64,000 nucleotides of DNA from Flectobacillus major DSM 103 (GTDB lineage Bacteria > Bacteroidota > Bacteroidia > Cytophagales > Spirosomataceae), in NCBI RefSeq assembly GCF_000427405.1, contig NZ_KE386491.1:3853812-3917811 (forward strand). The letters are read 5' to 3'. The notes below the pieces were generated by a model that worked only from the letters and a program-made list of their open reading frames with translations, had not been told where the DNA came from and did not search any database. The first letter of the stretch is position 1; each line of letters begins with the position of its first letter. The position numbers were made by a program, and so were the translations under genes. Below, one piece after another: positions 26,496-34,452 of this stretch.

Positions 26496-26896
26496 TTGTA
26501 TGTGTTTTTAAATGGTATGTGGTACTGATTTTATTTAGACTAATTTTAAATAATGACAAATATAATAATGCTCAACGAAACTTTCCAAGGGTTATAAAGA
26601 TTAATTCCTCCAATATCGCCAATAGACTGTGGGCAATTAGGCAACAACTCATGCCTACCATAAACTACTCAATTACCATTATTCGTAATGAAATAGTACA
26701 AATAAAAGTCAAGATTTTTGTTTGTAATCCTCTGTAAATCAATGCTCAATGATTTTTGTATTTTTAACAGAGTCGTAATCTTCTCGGGCGGTACAGTAGC
26801 AAATAATTAAGAGCAAATATGTTATTTTGAGTTACCAAAATTTTTATCTAACAATTGGTACTTTTTCAATCTGTATTTTCAATCGTTTGAAAGATT
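26496..26896. other. Upstream region of the first susC gene
   Basis: About 400 bp between two minus-strand transcription units. It holds the susC leader and candidate -7 box (26557-26564). The rest is AT-rich, without a convincing ORF, RNA gene or repeat. Confidence 0.4.
26557..26564 (-). promoter_or_regulatory. Candidate -7 box for susC
   Basis: On the minus strand TATATTTG matches TAnnTTTG, predicting a leader of about 55 nt before the ATG at 26495. The -33 region is not convincing. Confidence 0.35.
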
Positions 26897-26950
26897 TTGG
26901 ACAGTAGGAAAGGTATTTTAGGATACTAATATACTTTTCCTACTGTCCAA
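26897..26950 (-). terminator. Hairpin formed by the 3' end of the glycosyltransferase gene
   Basis: A 20-bp arm at 26931-26950, inside the last codons of the gene, pairs with 26897-26916 beyond the stop with one wobble (core GGACAGTAGGAAA). The 14-nt loop contains the stop codon. On the minus strand only short T-rich sequence follows, so this is a structured 3' end that may terminate or protect the mRNA. Confidence 0.55.
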
Positions 26951-28389
26951 TGCCATATCGAATAACCACTTACAGCACCAAAACCCCATGTTAGCATAGA
27001 ATGGAATAATAGCATGAGGGTATCACCTAATTGTATATCGTGGTAACAAGCCCTTGCAAAAAATAAAGTGAGGCTAATTTCTATCCATGTGAGTATATTG
27101 AGACTGGTTGAGCTATAGGTTTTTTTTGTCCAACTTTCAGTTCGATTCTTAATACCAAGTTTAGGTGTTCTGACAAATGGTGTTTTTTTACCCCAATAAC
27201 CCTCCAATACAGCCAAAGAATTATGTAGAGAAAGTCCCATCATAAAAGATAAAAACAGTGGAAATTTGATAAAAAAATCCATTTTAACCCCCTGTTTTTG
27301 ATAAGAAACCCAATAAAATAGGGCTAAAATAAACAGGCAAATATGAAAAATATTAGCTAAAACAAATAGAGTTGAATATGTGCCACTACGAGCAATATCC
27401 TGAATGATTCCGCTAAGCAAGGATAGTGCTAATAATGCAATAAAAGTGGCTGAATTCATCAAATGAAAAGAGGCATGTAACTTTGTTTTCCATGAAATAC
27501 GATTATTTTGCCATACTTTTTTTAGGTGTTTTTTACAACATTCGGCCGCTCCTTTGGTCCATCGGCGTTGTTGTGCTTTTAGGGCATTCATCTCTACGGG
27601 TAGTTCTGCAGGCGATGATAAATTTGCTAAATAAACAAACTGCCATCCTTGTAGCTGGGCTCTATAGCTCAAATCAAGGTCTTCGGTAAGGGTATCGGCC
27701 GACCACCCACCAGCCTGAATAATGGTTTCTTTTCTCCAAATACCACCTGTACCATTAAAGTTGATAAAATGGTATCCTTTATTTCTGGCAGTTTGTTCGA
27801 TATTAAAATGGGCATCTAACCCAAAAGCCTGAAGTTCGGTAATAAGTGAATAGTCACGGTTGAGGTGTGTCCATCGGCTTTGTACAAGTCCTACAAGGGG
27901 ATTTTGGAAATAAGGGATAGTTTCTTGTAAAAAGTGTTTTTCAGGTAAAAAATCAGCATCAAAAATAGCAACAAACTCTCCCTGAGCTTGTTGTAGCCCC
28001 CAAGCCAAAGCCCCAGCTTTAAAACCAACCCTAGTGGGTCGTTGGAGGTGTTTGATATTAAAGCCCAATTGTTGTTGTTGTAAAACAGTTGCTTGTGCTA
28101 TTGCTAGTGTTTCATCGGTCGAATCGTCAAGTACTTGTATTTCGAGGAGGTGTTGAGGGTATTCAATGGCACAAACAGTATTAATAAGTCTTTCTACTAC
28201 ATATTTTTCATTAAAAATAGGCAGTTGTATAGTTACTTTGGGCAAAGATGACAGGCTGATGATAGCACTAATAGGCACACTTGTTTGTGACTTTCGCCTA
28301 TAAATCATGACCAAGTCGAGTTGTAATAGGCTATAAATAAAGATAAAAATCAATGGGATAATATAAGCAACAATAACGATTTTTTCCAT
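26926..28389 (-). CDS. Membrane family 2 glycosyltransferase (cellulose-synthase-like)
   Basis: The ATG at 28389 gives 487 residues; the longer frame begins with TTG inside the upstream gene. An N-terminal transmembrane helix (VAYIIPLIFIFIYSLLQ) is followed by a GT-A domain with PIFNEKYVVERL, LDDSTDET, IFDADFLP, TEDLDLSYR and QQRRWTKG. These are the D, DxD, TED and QxxRW motifs of processive GT2 enzymes. Three to four C-terminal helices follow. It lacks a PilZ domain. The family includes ceramide glucosyltransferases and polysaccharide synthases; the product is unknown. The upstream gene also encodes a GT2, and the pair probably acts on one lipid-linked glycan. Confidence 0.9.
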   Translation of the reverse strand: MEKIVIVAYIIPLIFIFIYSLLQLDLVMIYRRKSQTSVPISAIISLSSLPKVTIQLPIFNEKYVVERLINTVCAIEYPQHLLEIQVLDDSTDETLAIAQATVLQQQQLGFNIKHLQRPTRVGFKAGALAWGLQQAQGEFVAIFDADFLPEKHFLQETIPYFQNPLVGLVQSRWTHLNRDYSLITELQAFGLDAHFNIEQTARNKGYHFINFNGTGGIWRKETIIQAGGWSADTLTEDLDLSYRAQLQGWQFVYLANLSSPAELPVEMNALKAQQRRWTKGAAECCKKHLKKVWQNNRISWKTKLHASFHLMNSATFIALLALSLLSGIIQDIARSGTYSTLFVLANIFHICLFILALFYWVSYQKQGVKMDFFIKFPLFLSFMMGLSLHNSLAVLEGYWGKKTPFVRTPKLGIKNRTESWTKKTYSSTSLNILTWIEISLTLFFARACYHDIQLGDTLMLLFHSMLTWGFGAVSGYSIWHWTVGKVY

Positions 28390-28400
28390 GAGATAACGTT

Positions 28401-29102
28401 TTACAGGTATTTGAATATCCAAGATAGAATTTTGTATCCTGCTAAAATAGTACCTTTTAGCGTACCCGATACCTTAGAATACCCAATTCGAGGTTTATAA
28501 CTTACAGGTACTTCACAAGTTTGTAATTGTTGTTTTGCTGCTTTGAGTTGCATTTCTACAGTCCATCCATAGGTTTTGTCTTGCATATTCATGGCTAGTA
28601 GTTTTTTGTATTTAATGGCTCTAAAAGGCCCCAAATCGGTATATTTTACACCATATAACAAAGCAATAAGCCGAGTTGCCAGCCAGTTTCCAAAGATTTG
28701 CTGTGGTGTAATCGAGCCTTTTAGTTTTTTGCCCAAAGTTCTCGACCCAATCACAAGGTCTTTGTTGTTCTGAATAATGGGTGCAATCACCAAAGGTAAT
28801 TCTTCGGGATAATCAGAGTAGTCGGCATCGAGGAAAACAATAATATCGGGCTGAATATTTTGCTCTTGAACGTAGTTAATACCTTTAAGGCAAGCAAAAC
28901 CATAACCTTGTTGGGTTTCGGTAAGAACAGTTGCCCCAGCCTTTTGTGCAACCTCTGCTGTTTGGTCGCTCGAATTATTATTTACTACGATAATTTGTGA
29001 AACGATATTTTTGGGAATAGCCTCAATCACTTTTGCTACAGCTTGTTCTTCGTTGTAGGCTGGAATAATTACGGTTATTTTGTGGGTCTTAACTAAAGTC
29101 AT
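28401..29102 (-). CDS. Family 2 glycosyltransferase (DPM1/DPG synthase-like)
   Basis: A 233-residue GT2 protein with IPAYNEEQAVAKVI near the start, VVNNNSSDQTAEVA, FLDADYSDYPEELP (DxD motif), GSRTLGKKLKGS and the acceptor-region motif DLGPFRAIKY. These are typical of dolichyl-phosphate-sugar synthase-like transferases. A final hydrophobic segment (ILAGYKILSWIFKYL) may tether it to the membrane. The downstream GT2 gene begins 11 nt after its stop, implying translational coupling. A candidate -7 box lies just upstream. Confidence 0.88.
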   Translation of the reverse strand: MTLVKTHKITVIIPAYNEEQAVAKVIEAIPKNIVSQIIVVNNNSSDQTAEVAQKAGATVLTETQQGYGFACLKGINYVQEQNIQPDIIVFLDADYSDYPEELPLVIAPIIQNNKDLVIGSRTLGKKLKGSITPQQIFGNWLATRLIALLYGVKYTDLGPFRAIKYKKLLAMNMQDKTYGWTVEMQLKAAKQQLQTCEVPVSYKPRIGYSKVSGTLKGTILAGYKILSWIFKYL

Positions 29103-29127
29103 GGCTTCGATATGTGGTTTGATTCTC

Positions 29128-29135
29128 CAAATCTA
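29128..29135 (-). promoter_or_regulatory. Candidate -7 box for the glycosyltransferase pair
   Basis: TAGATTTG on the minus strand matches TAnnTTTG and predicts a leader of about 20 nt before the ATG at 29102. Confidence 0.35.
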
Positions 29136-29180
29136 AGACCTTTCTAAGATATTTAGGGCATTATTTTTACTTAATAGCCT

Positions 29181-29188
29181 TATCTTTG
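29181..29188 (+). promoter_or_regulatory. Candidate -7 box for the DUF2520-kdsC operon
   Basis: TATCTTTG matches TAnnTTTG and lies 36 nt before the GTG start at 29225. Confidence 0.35.
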
Positions 29189-29224
29189 TTGAATACAGTC
29201 AACCATTTTATTTCAGATTAACAG

Positions 29225-30022
29225 GTGAAAATATCATTCATTGGAGCTGGGAATGTCGCATGGCATTTGTCGCAGGCTTTTGAGAGTGCCAACTACAGTA
29301 TCAACGAGGTGTATAGCCGTAACCCTGCCAATGCCCGTGCATTGACTCAGCAGCTTTATAATGCTCAAACACACAGAGGTTTAGATTTTTCTTCTTCAGT
29401 TTCTCAAATATTCTTCCTTTGTGTAACAGATGACGCAATGGAGGAAGTTATTCGGAATTTATCACTACCTGTAGGGGCTATATTGGTACATACGTCGGGT
29501 AGCAAAACATTGCGTGATTTACAGGAGTTAGTAGAGGTTTATTTGGATGAATCTATTAAGATTGGAGTGTTCTATCCACTGCAAACTTTTACAAAAATGT
29601 TCCACGTGGATTTTAAAGAAATTCCTATTTGTCTGGAATCCAATGACTTAGATGTGGAAAGCTTGTTGATAACTCTTGCTCAAGACATTTCAGATATTAC
29701 TTATGCCGTAAATTCAGATGAAAGAAAGGTATTACACCTAGCTGCGGTGTTTGCTTGTAACTTCACGAATCACCTTTGGGGAATTGCTCAGGAATTGATG
29801 AAAACCAATGATTTGGAGTTTAAATTACTAGAGCCGCTTATCAAAGAAACCCTAAGAAAAGCATTGGATGCCAAAGATATTTTTGAGGTACAAACTGGCC
29901 CTGCTCGTAGAAATGACAAAGAGGTTGTACAGCGACAAATGGCCTATCTGAAAGATATGCCCGCCTACCAAAAAATCTATGACAGCATCACCAAGAACAT
30001 AATAGAAACAAATGCACTATGA
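29225..30022 (+). CDS. Rossmann-like domain and DUF2520 domain protein
   Basis: A 265-residue protein that starts at a GTG, fixed by the family N-terminus KISFIGAGNVAWHLS, a dinucleotide-binding GxGxxA motif. The N-terminal half is an F420/NADP oxidoreductase-like Rossmann domain. The C-terminal half (about 125-260) is DUF2520, a helical 6-phosphogluconate-dehydrogenase-like domain with HLAAVFACNFTNHL. It is probably an NAD(P)-dependent reductase, but its substrate is not known. Its stop overlaps the kdsC start by 4 nt, so the two are translationally coupled, an arrangement common in Bacteroidota. Confidence 0.85.
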   Translation: MKISFIGAGNVAWHLSQAFESANYSINEVYSRNPANARALTQQLYNAQTHRGLDFSSSVSQIFFLCVTDDAMEEVIRNLSLPVGAILVHTSGSKTLRDLQELVEVYLDESIKIGVFYPLQTFTKMFHVDFKEIPICLESNDLDVESLLITLAQDISDITYAVNSDERKVLHLAAVFACNFTNHLWGIAQELMKTNDLEFKLLEPLIKETLRKALDAKDIFEVQTGPARRNDKEVVQRQMAYLKDMPAYQKIYDSITKNIIETNAL

Positions 30023-30531
30023 TAAATCAAGAAAAACTCAATCAAATAACAACCTTTGTGTTTGATATTGATGGCGTAATGACAGACGGCTCGGTACATG
30101 TACTCGAAACGGGCGAGCATTATCGTACATTTTATATTCGTGATGGTTATGCCCTAGAAAGAGCCGTAAAAGCAGGTTATAGAATTTGTGTTATTACTGG
30201 CGGTAAGCATGATGGTGTAAAAAAACGCTTAGAAAACCTTAAAATTCACGATGTATTTATGGGTTCGGGAGGAAAAAGTAAACTCGAAATCTATGAAGGT
30301 TGGTTGGCTAATTCGGGCGTGAAGGAAGAAGAAATCTTGTATATGGGCGACGATATTCCCGACTATCAGGTCATGGAGCGTCCACATCTTTTTGCCACTT
30401 GTCCAGCCGATGCCTGCGATGAAATTTTGGCTATTTCACAATATGTATCACCATTCAACGGAGGCCGTGGAGCTGTTAGAGACATCATTGAGCAAGTAAT
30501 GCGTGCCAAAAATGAATGGTTGGTATTTTAA
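30019..30531 (+). CDS. kdsC: 3-deoxy-D-manno-octulosonate 8-phosphate phosphatase (KdsC-type HAD phosphatase)
   Basis: A 170-residue C0-type HAD phosphatase. Motif I is FDIDGVMTDG with the two catalytic aspartates, motif II is the threonine of CVITGGK, and motif IV is YMGDDIPDY. Length and the missing cap domain match tetrameric KdsC. The enzyme releases phosphate from Kdo-8-phosphate in lipopolysaccharide core synthesis. Its start overlaps the end of the DUF2520 gene (ATGA), and a strong terminator follows. Confidence 0.9.
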   Translation: MINQEKLNQITTFVFDIDGVMTDGSVHVLETGEHYRTFYIRDGYALERAVKAGYRICVITGGKHDGVKKRLENLKIHDVFMGSGGKSKLEIYEGWLANSGVKEEEILYMGDDIPDYQVMERPHLFATCPADACDEILAISQYVSPFNGGRGAVRDIIEQVMRAKNEWLVF

Positions 30532-30551
30532 TTACCATATTTTTACGACAT

Positions 30552-30589
30552 AAAAAATCCTGTATTGGATACCCAACACAGGATTTTTT
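30552..30589 (+). terminator. Rho-independent terminator after kdsC
   Basis: AAAAAATCCTGT pairs with ACAGGATTTTTT, with a partly paired inner loop. Sitting between convergent genes, it can serve kdsC and also pirin on the minus strand. Confidence 0.85.
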
Positions 30590-30602
30590 GAATACAATAC
30601 TA

Positions 30603-31328
30603 TTAAAGCATAGGAACTTCCATCAATAGTAGCTCGACACCATCGGTAGTTTTGAAGTCTACTTGGTCGATATTTTCAAGGCCAAGGCCATCTCTTGTTG
30701 CTAATTTTTCGCCAGTGGTTTCTACCTCTCCCTTTACCACAAAAACATATAAACCATTGCCTGGACGTTTAATTTGATAAGAAAACTCTTGTCCTGGATC
30801 AAAATTTCCCATACTAAAATAGGCGTATTGATGTATCCAAAGAGCATCGTCAGATTGGTCGTCGGATGGACTCACTAACAATTGAAAACGATTTTGACGG
30901 CCTGCTAAGTCAAACGATTTTTGGTCGTAACGAGGTTTTACATTTTCCGCATTCGGAAATAACCAAATTTGGAACAAAGTGAGAGCTTGGTCTCGTAAGT
31001 GATTAAACTCTGAGTGGTATACACCCGTTCCAGCACTCATTACTTGTACCTCGCCAACAGTGATAACACCTTCGTTACCAAAGTTGTCTCGGTGAGCAAC
31101 CACGCCCGAAGTAGGAATCGTAATGATTTCCATATTGTCGTGTGGGTGCATTCCAAAGCCTTTTCCTCCAGCAATATAATCATCATTCAGTACTCGCAAA
31201 GCTCCAAAATGAACCCTTGAAGGGTCATAATAACCAGCGAAAGAGAATGTTAAATTAGTTTTCAACCAGCCGTGGTCGGCTTTTCCTCTTGTGTTGGCAA
31301 GATGGAGTGTTTTCTTAACAGTATTCAT
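30603..31328 (-). CDS. Pirin family protein
   Basis: The start is the ATG at 31328 (241 residues), preceded at 8 nt by AAAGGAG; a longer frame from 31358 would pre-empt that site. The N-terminal cupin has DDYIAGGKGFGMHPHDNMEI with metal-binding His residues and a following glutamate (GTGVYHSEFNH). A second, degenerate cupin completes the bicupin fold. Bacterial pirins bind iron, and some oxidise quercetin or sense redox state. It lies 37 nt behind yceI, suggesting a two-gene operon downstream of an AraC regulator. Confidence 0.9.
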   Translation of the reverse strand: MNTVKKTLHLANTRGKADHGWLKTNLTFSFAGYYDPSRVHFGALRVLNDDYIAGGKGFGMHPHDNMEIITIPTSGVVAHRDNFGNEGVITVGEVQVMSAGTGVYHSEFNHLRDQALTLFQIWLFPNAENVKPRYDQKSFDLAGRQNRFQLLVSPSDDQSDDALWIHQYAYFSMGNFDPGQEFSYQIKRPGNGLYVFVVKGEVETTGEKLATRDGLGLENIDQVDFKTTDGVELLLMEVPML

Positions 31329-31365
31329 GGGGTACTCCTTTCTTTGATGATTTCTCATCGTATTA

Positions 31366-31893
31366 TTATGCTTGTTTTACTAATTGGATATTACCAACAA
31401 GTTTTACTTCTTCGCTTACTAAAGCACTACCAGCTTCGGTGATGGCATTCCAAGACAAACCGAAATCTTTACGATTGATTTTACCTTTTACTTCAAAACC
31501 AGCTTTTACATTTCCCCAAGGGTCAGTAGCAGTTCCTTCATAATCGACATCGAATGTTACTGGCAAAGTTACTCCTTTGATAGTAAGGTCGCCAGTTAAT
31601 TTAAAATCGCTACCATCTTTAGTGAATGATGTTGACGTAAATGATAAAGTAGGGAAAGCCTCGGCATCGAAGAAATCACCGCTTTTCAAGTGGCCATCAC
31701 GTTGTTCGCTGTTGGTGTTGATAGAAGCAACATTAGCTTCAAATGTGATTTTTGCATCAGCAAAACCTTCACCTGCTTCAACTGTTCCTGAAAATTCTTG
31801 GAAATGACCAGTTACTGTTGTAATAACCAAGTGCTTTACTTTAAACTGTACTTCTGAGTGTGCTGGGTCGATTGCCCATGTTGTAGTTGACAT
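31366..31893 (-). CDS. YceI family lipocalin-like protein
   Basis: A 175-residue YceI protein: WAIDPAHSEVQFKVKHLVIT at the N-terminus, GHFQEFSGTVE, SGDFFDAEAFPTLSFTST, and LTIKGVTLPVTFDVDY. This is the extended lipocalin-like barrel that binds isoprenoid quinones or amide lipids. It has no signal peptide, unlike E. coli YceI, so it should be cytoplasmic. It precedes pirin in an apparent operon. The promoter carries a 12-bp palindrome beside the -7 box. Confidence 0.92.
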   Translation of the reverse strand: MSTTTWAIDPAHSEVQFKVKHLVITTVTGHFQEFSGTVEAGEGFADAKITFEANVASINTNSEQRDGHLKSGDFFDAEAFPTLSFTSTSFTKDGSDFKLTGDLTIKGVTLPVTFDVDYEGTATDPWGNVKAGFEVKGKINRKDFGLSWNAITEAGSALVSEEVKLVGNIQLVKQA

Positions 31894-31930
31894 AATATTG
31901 TTGTTTTTTGTTATAACTAATTTGATGATA

Positions 31931-31949
31931 CAAATATATGTATATACAT
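31931..31949 (-). promoter_or_regulatory. yceI promoter with a 12-bp palindrome
   Basis: On the minus strand, TATATTTG (31931-31938) fits TAnnTTTG about 38 nt before the YceI start. The perfect palindrome ATGTATATACAT (31938-31949) abuts its upstream edge, in position to act as an operator. AT-rich palindromes can arise by chance, so this is tentative. Confidence 0.4.
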
Positions 31950-32001
31950 TTAATGTAGTGATATATAAATTACGGAATAACTTGTCGATTTTACGGATTT
32001 G

Positions 32002-32886
32002 CTAAAAAACTTGTTTAAAAGAGGGTTGAAACAACTGTTTTTTATAATCAGAGAAGGTTATTCCTGCGTTATTTTTAAAGTATTTTGAAAAATGAGCCTC
32101 ATCGTCAAAGCCCATCTCGTAGGCAATTTCTTTGGCCGACAACATACCAAAATTGGCTTTTCGTTTAATTTCAAGAATAACCCGTTGTTTGATATGCTCG
32201 GAGGCTGGCATTCCAGTTATTTTTTTTACCGTATCGTTCAGATGGCTTGGTGTAACACCAAGACTTTCGGCATAATCGGCCACTTTGCTTTTTTCTTGAA
32301 AACGCTCTTCTACTAAATCTTGAAAGCGACGAACCATACAAATAGCTTTTGACGATTCTACGGTATTGGTCATTTGTGAAGAAAAAAGTCTAGAGCAACT
32401 AATCAAAAACATTTTTAATAAAGAACGCAGCATTTCATCTTGAAAATTGGCATTAGCCCCAATTTCGTCCTGCATTTTTTTGATGAGTTCTTCTAAACCT
32501 TGGGTGGCGGTAATATCTAATTGAAAGGACTTAAACTGAAGAATATTGTGAAACAGCCCAGAGTTAATCAACAATTCTCGATTATTTTCGAAAGTAGAAA
32601 AAAAGTCACTACCAAAAGAAATCACATAACCCTGAGGAGGCTGTACCAAATGAAAAATATGGGCTTGCCCTGGCGACAAAAACCAAAATGAATTAGGCTC
32701 TAGGGGGTATTCGTTAAAATCAACAATATGGGTGCCTTCTCCTTCTTTTACCCAGATAATCACGTAATAATCGTGTTTGTGCATCTCTTGGATAGTATTT
32801 TGGCGGTTAACATCTATCCATTGCATCGTATTAACCTCAATGTGCATTTTAGAGGAACTAACCTCGTCGAGTCGAAGCGTTTTCAT
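32002..32886 (-). CDS. AraC family transcriptional regulator
   Basis: The ATG at 32886 gives 294 residues; the longer frame begins with TTG. An N-terminal cupin-like sensor (HKHDYYVIIWVKEGEGTHIVDF) is followed by two HTH motifs: VADYAESLGVTPSHLNDTVK and the second in SAKEIAYEMGFDDEAHFSKY. This is the usual AraC/XylS layout. It lies directly upstream of yceI and pirin on the same strand, 108 nt away, and may control them. A TATATTTG box sits at 32938-32945. Confidence 0.9.
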   Translation of the reverse strand: MKTLRLDEVSSSKMHIEVNTMQWIDVNRQNTIQEMHKHDYYVIIWVKEGEGTHIVDFNEYPLEPNSFWFLSPGQAHIFHLVQPPQGYVISFGSDFFSTFENNRELLINSGLFHNILQFKSFQLDITATQGLEELIKKMQDEIGANANFQDEMLRSLLKMFLISCSRLFSSQMTNTVESSKAICMVRRFQDLVEERFQEKSKVADYAESLGVTPSHLNDTVKKITGMPASEHIKQRVILEIKRKANFGMLSAKEIAYEMGFDDEAHFSKYFKNNAGITFSDYKKQLFQPSFKQVF

Positions 32887-32937
32887 ATCATTGAATCTAT
32901 TACAGTATAGGACAACAAGCAATACACCTGTTATTGT

Positions 32938-32945
32938 CAAATATA
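32938..32945 (-). promoter_or_regulatory. Candidate -7 box for the AraC regulator gene
   Basis: TATATTTG on the minus strand, about 50 nt before the ATG at 32886. Confidence 0.35.
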
Positions 32946-33000
32946 CAAAATGAATAGGCTAACAGGAAATTATATTAATCAATGCCTAAAATTAAAAGGA

Positions 33001-33031
33001 TTGTCTATTAATATTCTAAAACGTAATTTTG
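33001..33031 (+). promoter_or_regulatory. Candidate promoter abutting the ClC gene start
   Basis: TTG at 33001-33003, a 20-nt spacer and TAATTTTG at 33024-33031 fit the consensus, but the -7 box ends 1 nt before the ATG at 33033. If real, translation would start leaderless or at a later codon. Confidence 0.3.
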
Positions 33032-33032
33032 T

Positions 33033-34334
33033 ATGATGAATTTACAAATATTAGCGCTAAAATTTACCCTGAAATGGATGATAGTATGTACAATAGTAGG
33101 TGCTATTGTGGGTTCGGCATCGGCTTTTTTTTTGGTATGGCTCGACTGGGCAACTCACTATCGTGAGCAGCATACTTGGATAATAGCCTTTTTACCAATA
33201 GCTGGCTGGGTTGTAGGAAGCCTGTATTATTATTGGGGGGCAGATATTGCAAAAGGAAACAACCAACTCATTGAGGAGTTACAGCAGCCTCAGTCGGTAA
33301 TTTCGCTCAAGATGATGCCTTTCATTTTGCTGACAACTGTTATTACCCATTTGTTTGGAGGCTCGGCCGGGCGAGAAGGTACAGCAGTACAAATGGGCGG
33401 AGCATTAGCCGACCAAGTGAATAAATGGAATAGATGGCTTGATAATGTTTTTTTCTTAAAAAAACTATCTCTCAAGAATTTAGCACTAGACAATGCCGAG
33501 CAAAAACTCAATCGCAAGATTATTTTGTTGGCGGGTATTAGTGCAGGTTTTGCATCGGTCTTTGGCACGCCTTTGGCTGGAACTGTCTTTGCCTTAGAAG
33601 TAGCAATTATTGGGAAAATGCGTTACGAAGCCATATTGCCAAGTTTGCTAAGTGCCGTTGTGGCCGATTATGTCTGTCAGGATATTTGGCATGTTGGTCA
33701 TACACATTACTTTATAGCAGAAATACCTAAACTATTGCCCCAAACCATCATTTGGTCGATATTGGCAGGGTTATGTTTTGGTCTGATGGGCTTATTTTTT
33801 GCTCAAATTACACATTTTTGGAGTAATATTTTCAAGAACAAAATAGCATATCCTCCCCTACGCCCAGTAATTGCGGGTAGTATTATTGCTATTTTAGTAT
33901 GGTTATTAGGCTCGCAAAGGTATATTGGCTTAGGGGTGCCTGTCATTGTAGAGTCGTTTACTCAACCATTGCCAGTATATGATTTTTTGGCAAAAACTTT
34001 TTTTACCTCCTTAACACTCGGTGCTGGCTTTAAGGGGGGCGAAGTCACTCCACTATTTTATATTGGTGCTACACTAGGCAACACCCTTGCCCATATTATT
34101 CCTTTACCTGTAAGCCTACTGGCTGGAATGGGTTTTGTGGGAGTATTCTCTGGTGCATCCAATACACCACTGGCCTGTACCCTCATGGGGATCGAGCTAT
34201 TTGGTATAGAAGCGGGCGTTTATATAGCCATTGCTTGTATTGTGGCCTATGTATTTTCGGGAACAATGGGTATCTATGCTTCACAGGTAGTTGGTGTACC
34301 CAAAGTTGCACGGCATGACACCGATTATTTATAA
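33033..34334 (+). CDS. ClC-type anion transporter, probable fluoride/proton antiporter clade
   Basis: A 433-residue ClC membrane protein with 10 or more hydrophobic segments. The gating-glutamate motif reads GGSAGREGTAVQMG rather than the GREGP of chloride ClCs, and the anion-site motif normally GSGIP is replaced by KGNNQLIEE. FGTPLAGTVFALEV and GGEVTPLFYIGATLG complete the fold. GREGT with GNN is the pattern I associate with CLC-F fluoride exporters, so fluoride/proton exchange is likely. I see no fluoride riboswitch in the 92-bp upstream gap. No cytosolic CBS domains are present. It starts at tandem ATGs. Confidence 0.82.
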   Translation: MMNLQILALKFTLKWMIVCTIVGAIVGSASAFFLVWLDWATHYREQHTWIIAFLPIAGWVVGSLYYYWGADIAKGNNQLIEELQQPQSVISLKMMPFILLTTVITHLFGGSAGREGTAVQMGGALADQVNKWNRWLDNVFFLKKLSLKNLALDNAEQKLNRKIILLAGISAGFASVFGTPLAGTVFALEVAIIGKMRYEAILPSLLSAVVADYVCQDIWHVGHTHYFIAEIPKLLPQTIIWSILAGLCFGLMGLFFAQITHFWSNIFKNKIAYPPLRPVIAGSIIAILVWLLGSQRYIGLGVPVIVESFTQPLPVYDFLAKTFFTSLTLGAGFKGGEVTPLFYIGATLGNTLAHIIPLPVSLLAGMGFVGVFSGASNTPLACTLMGIELFGIEAGVYIAIACIVAYVFSGTMGIYASQVVGVPKVARHDTDYL

Positions 34335-34420
34335 CGCTACCAAGCCAACAATTCTGGTAATGTTTTAACAATAGCTAAATCATATCATTCGGTTAATGAG
34401 ATAAACACAGCCCGAAATAG

Positions 34421-34428
34421 TAACTTTG
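34421..34428 (+). promoter_or_regulatory. Candidate -7 box for the M14 carboxypeptidase gene
   Basis: TAACTTTG matches TAnnTTTG 25 nt before the ATG at 34453. Confidence 0.35.
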
Positions 34429-34452
34429 GACTGTTTTTATCTCAGGAGCTTT

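Noticed and set aside
32887-33032. Fluoride riboswitch upstream of the ClC gene
   Set aside because: I looked for the conserved crcB-motif segments and found none in the gap.
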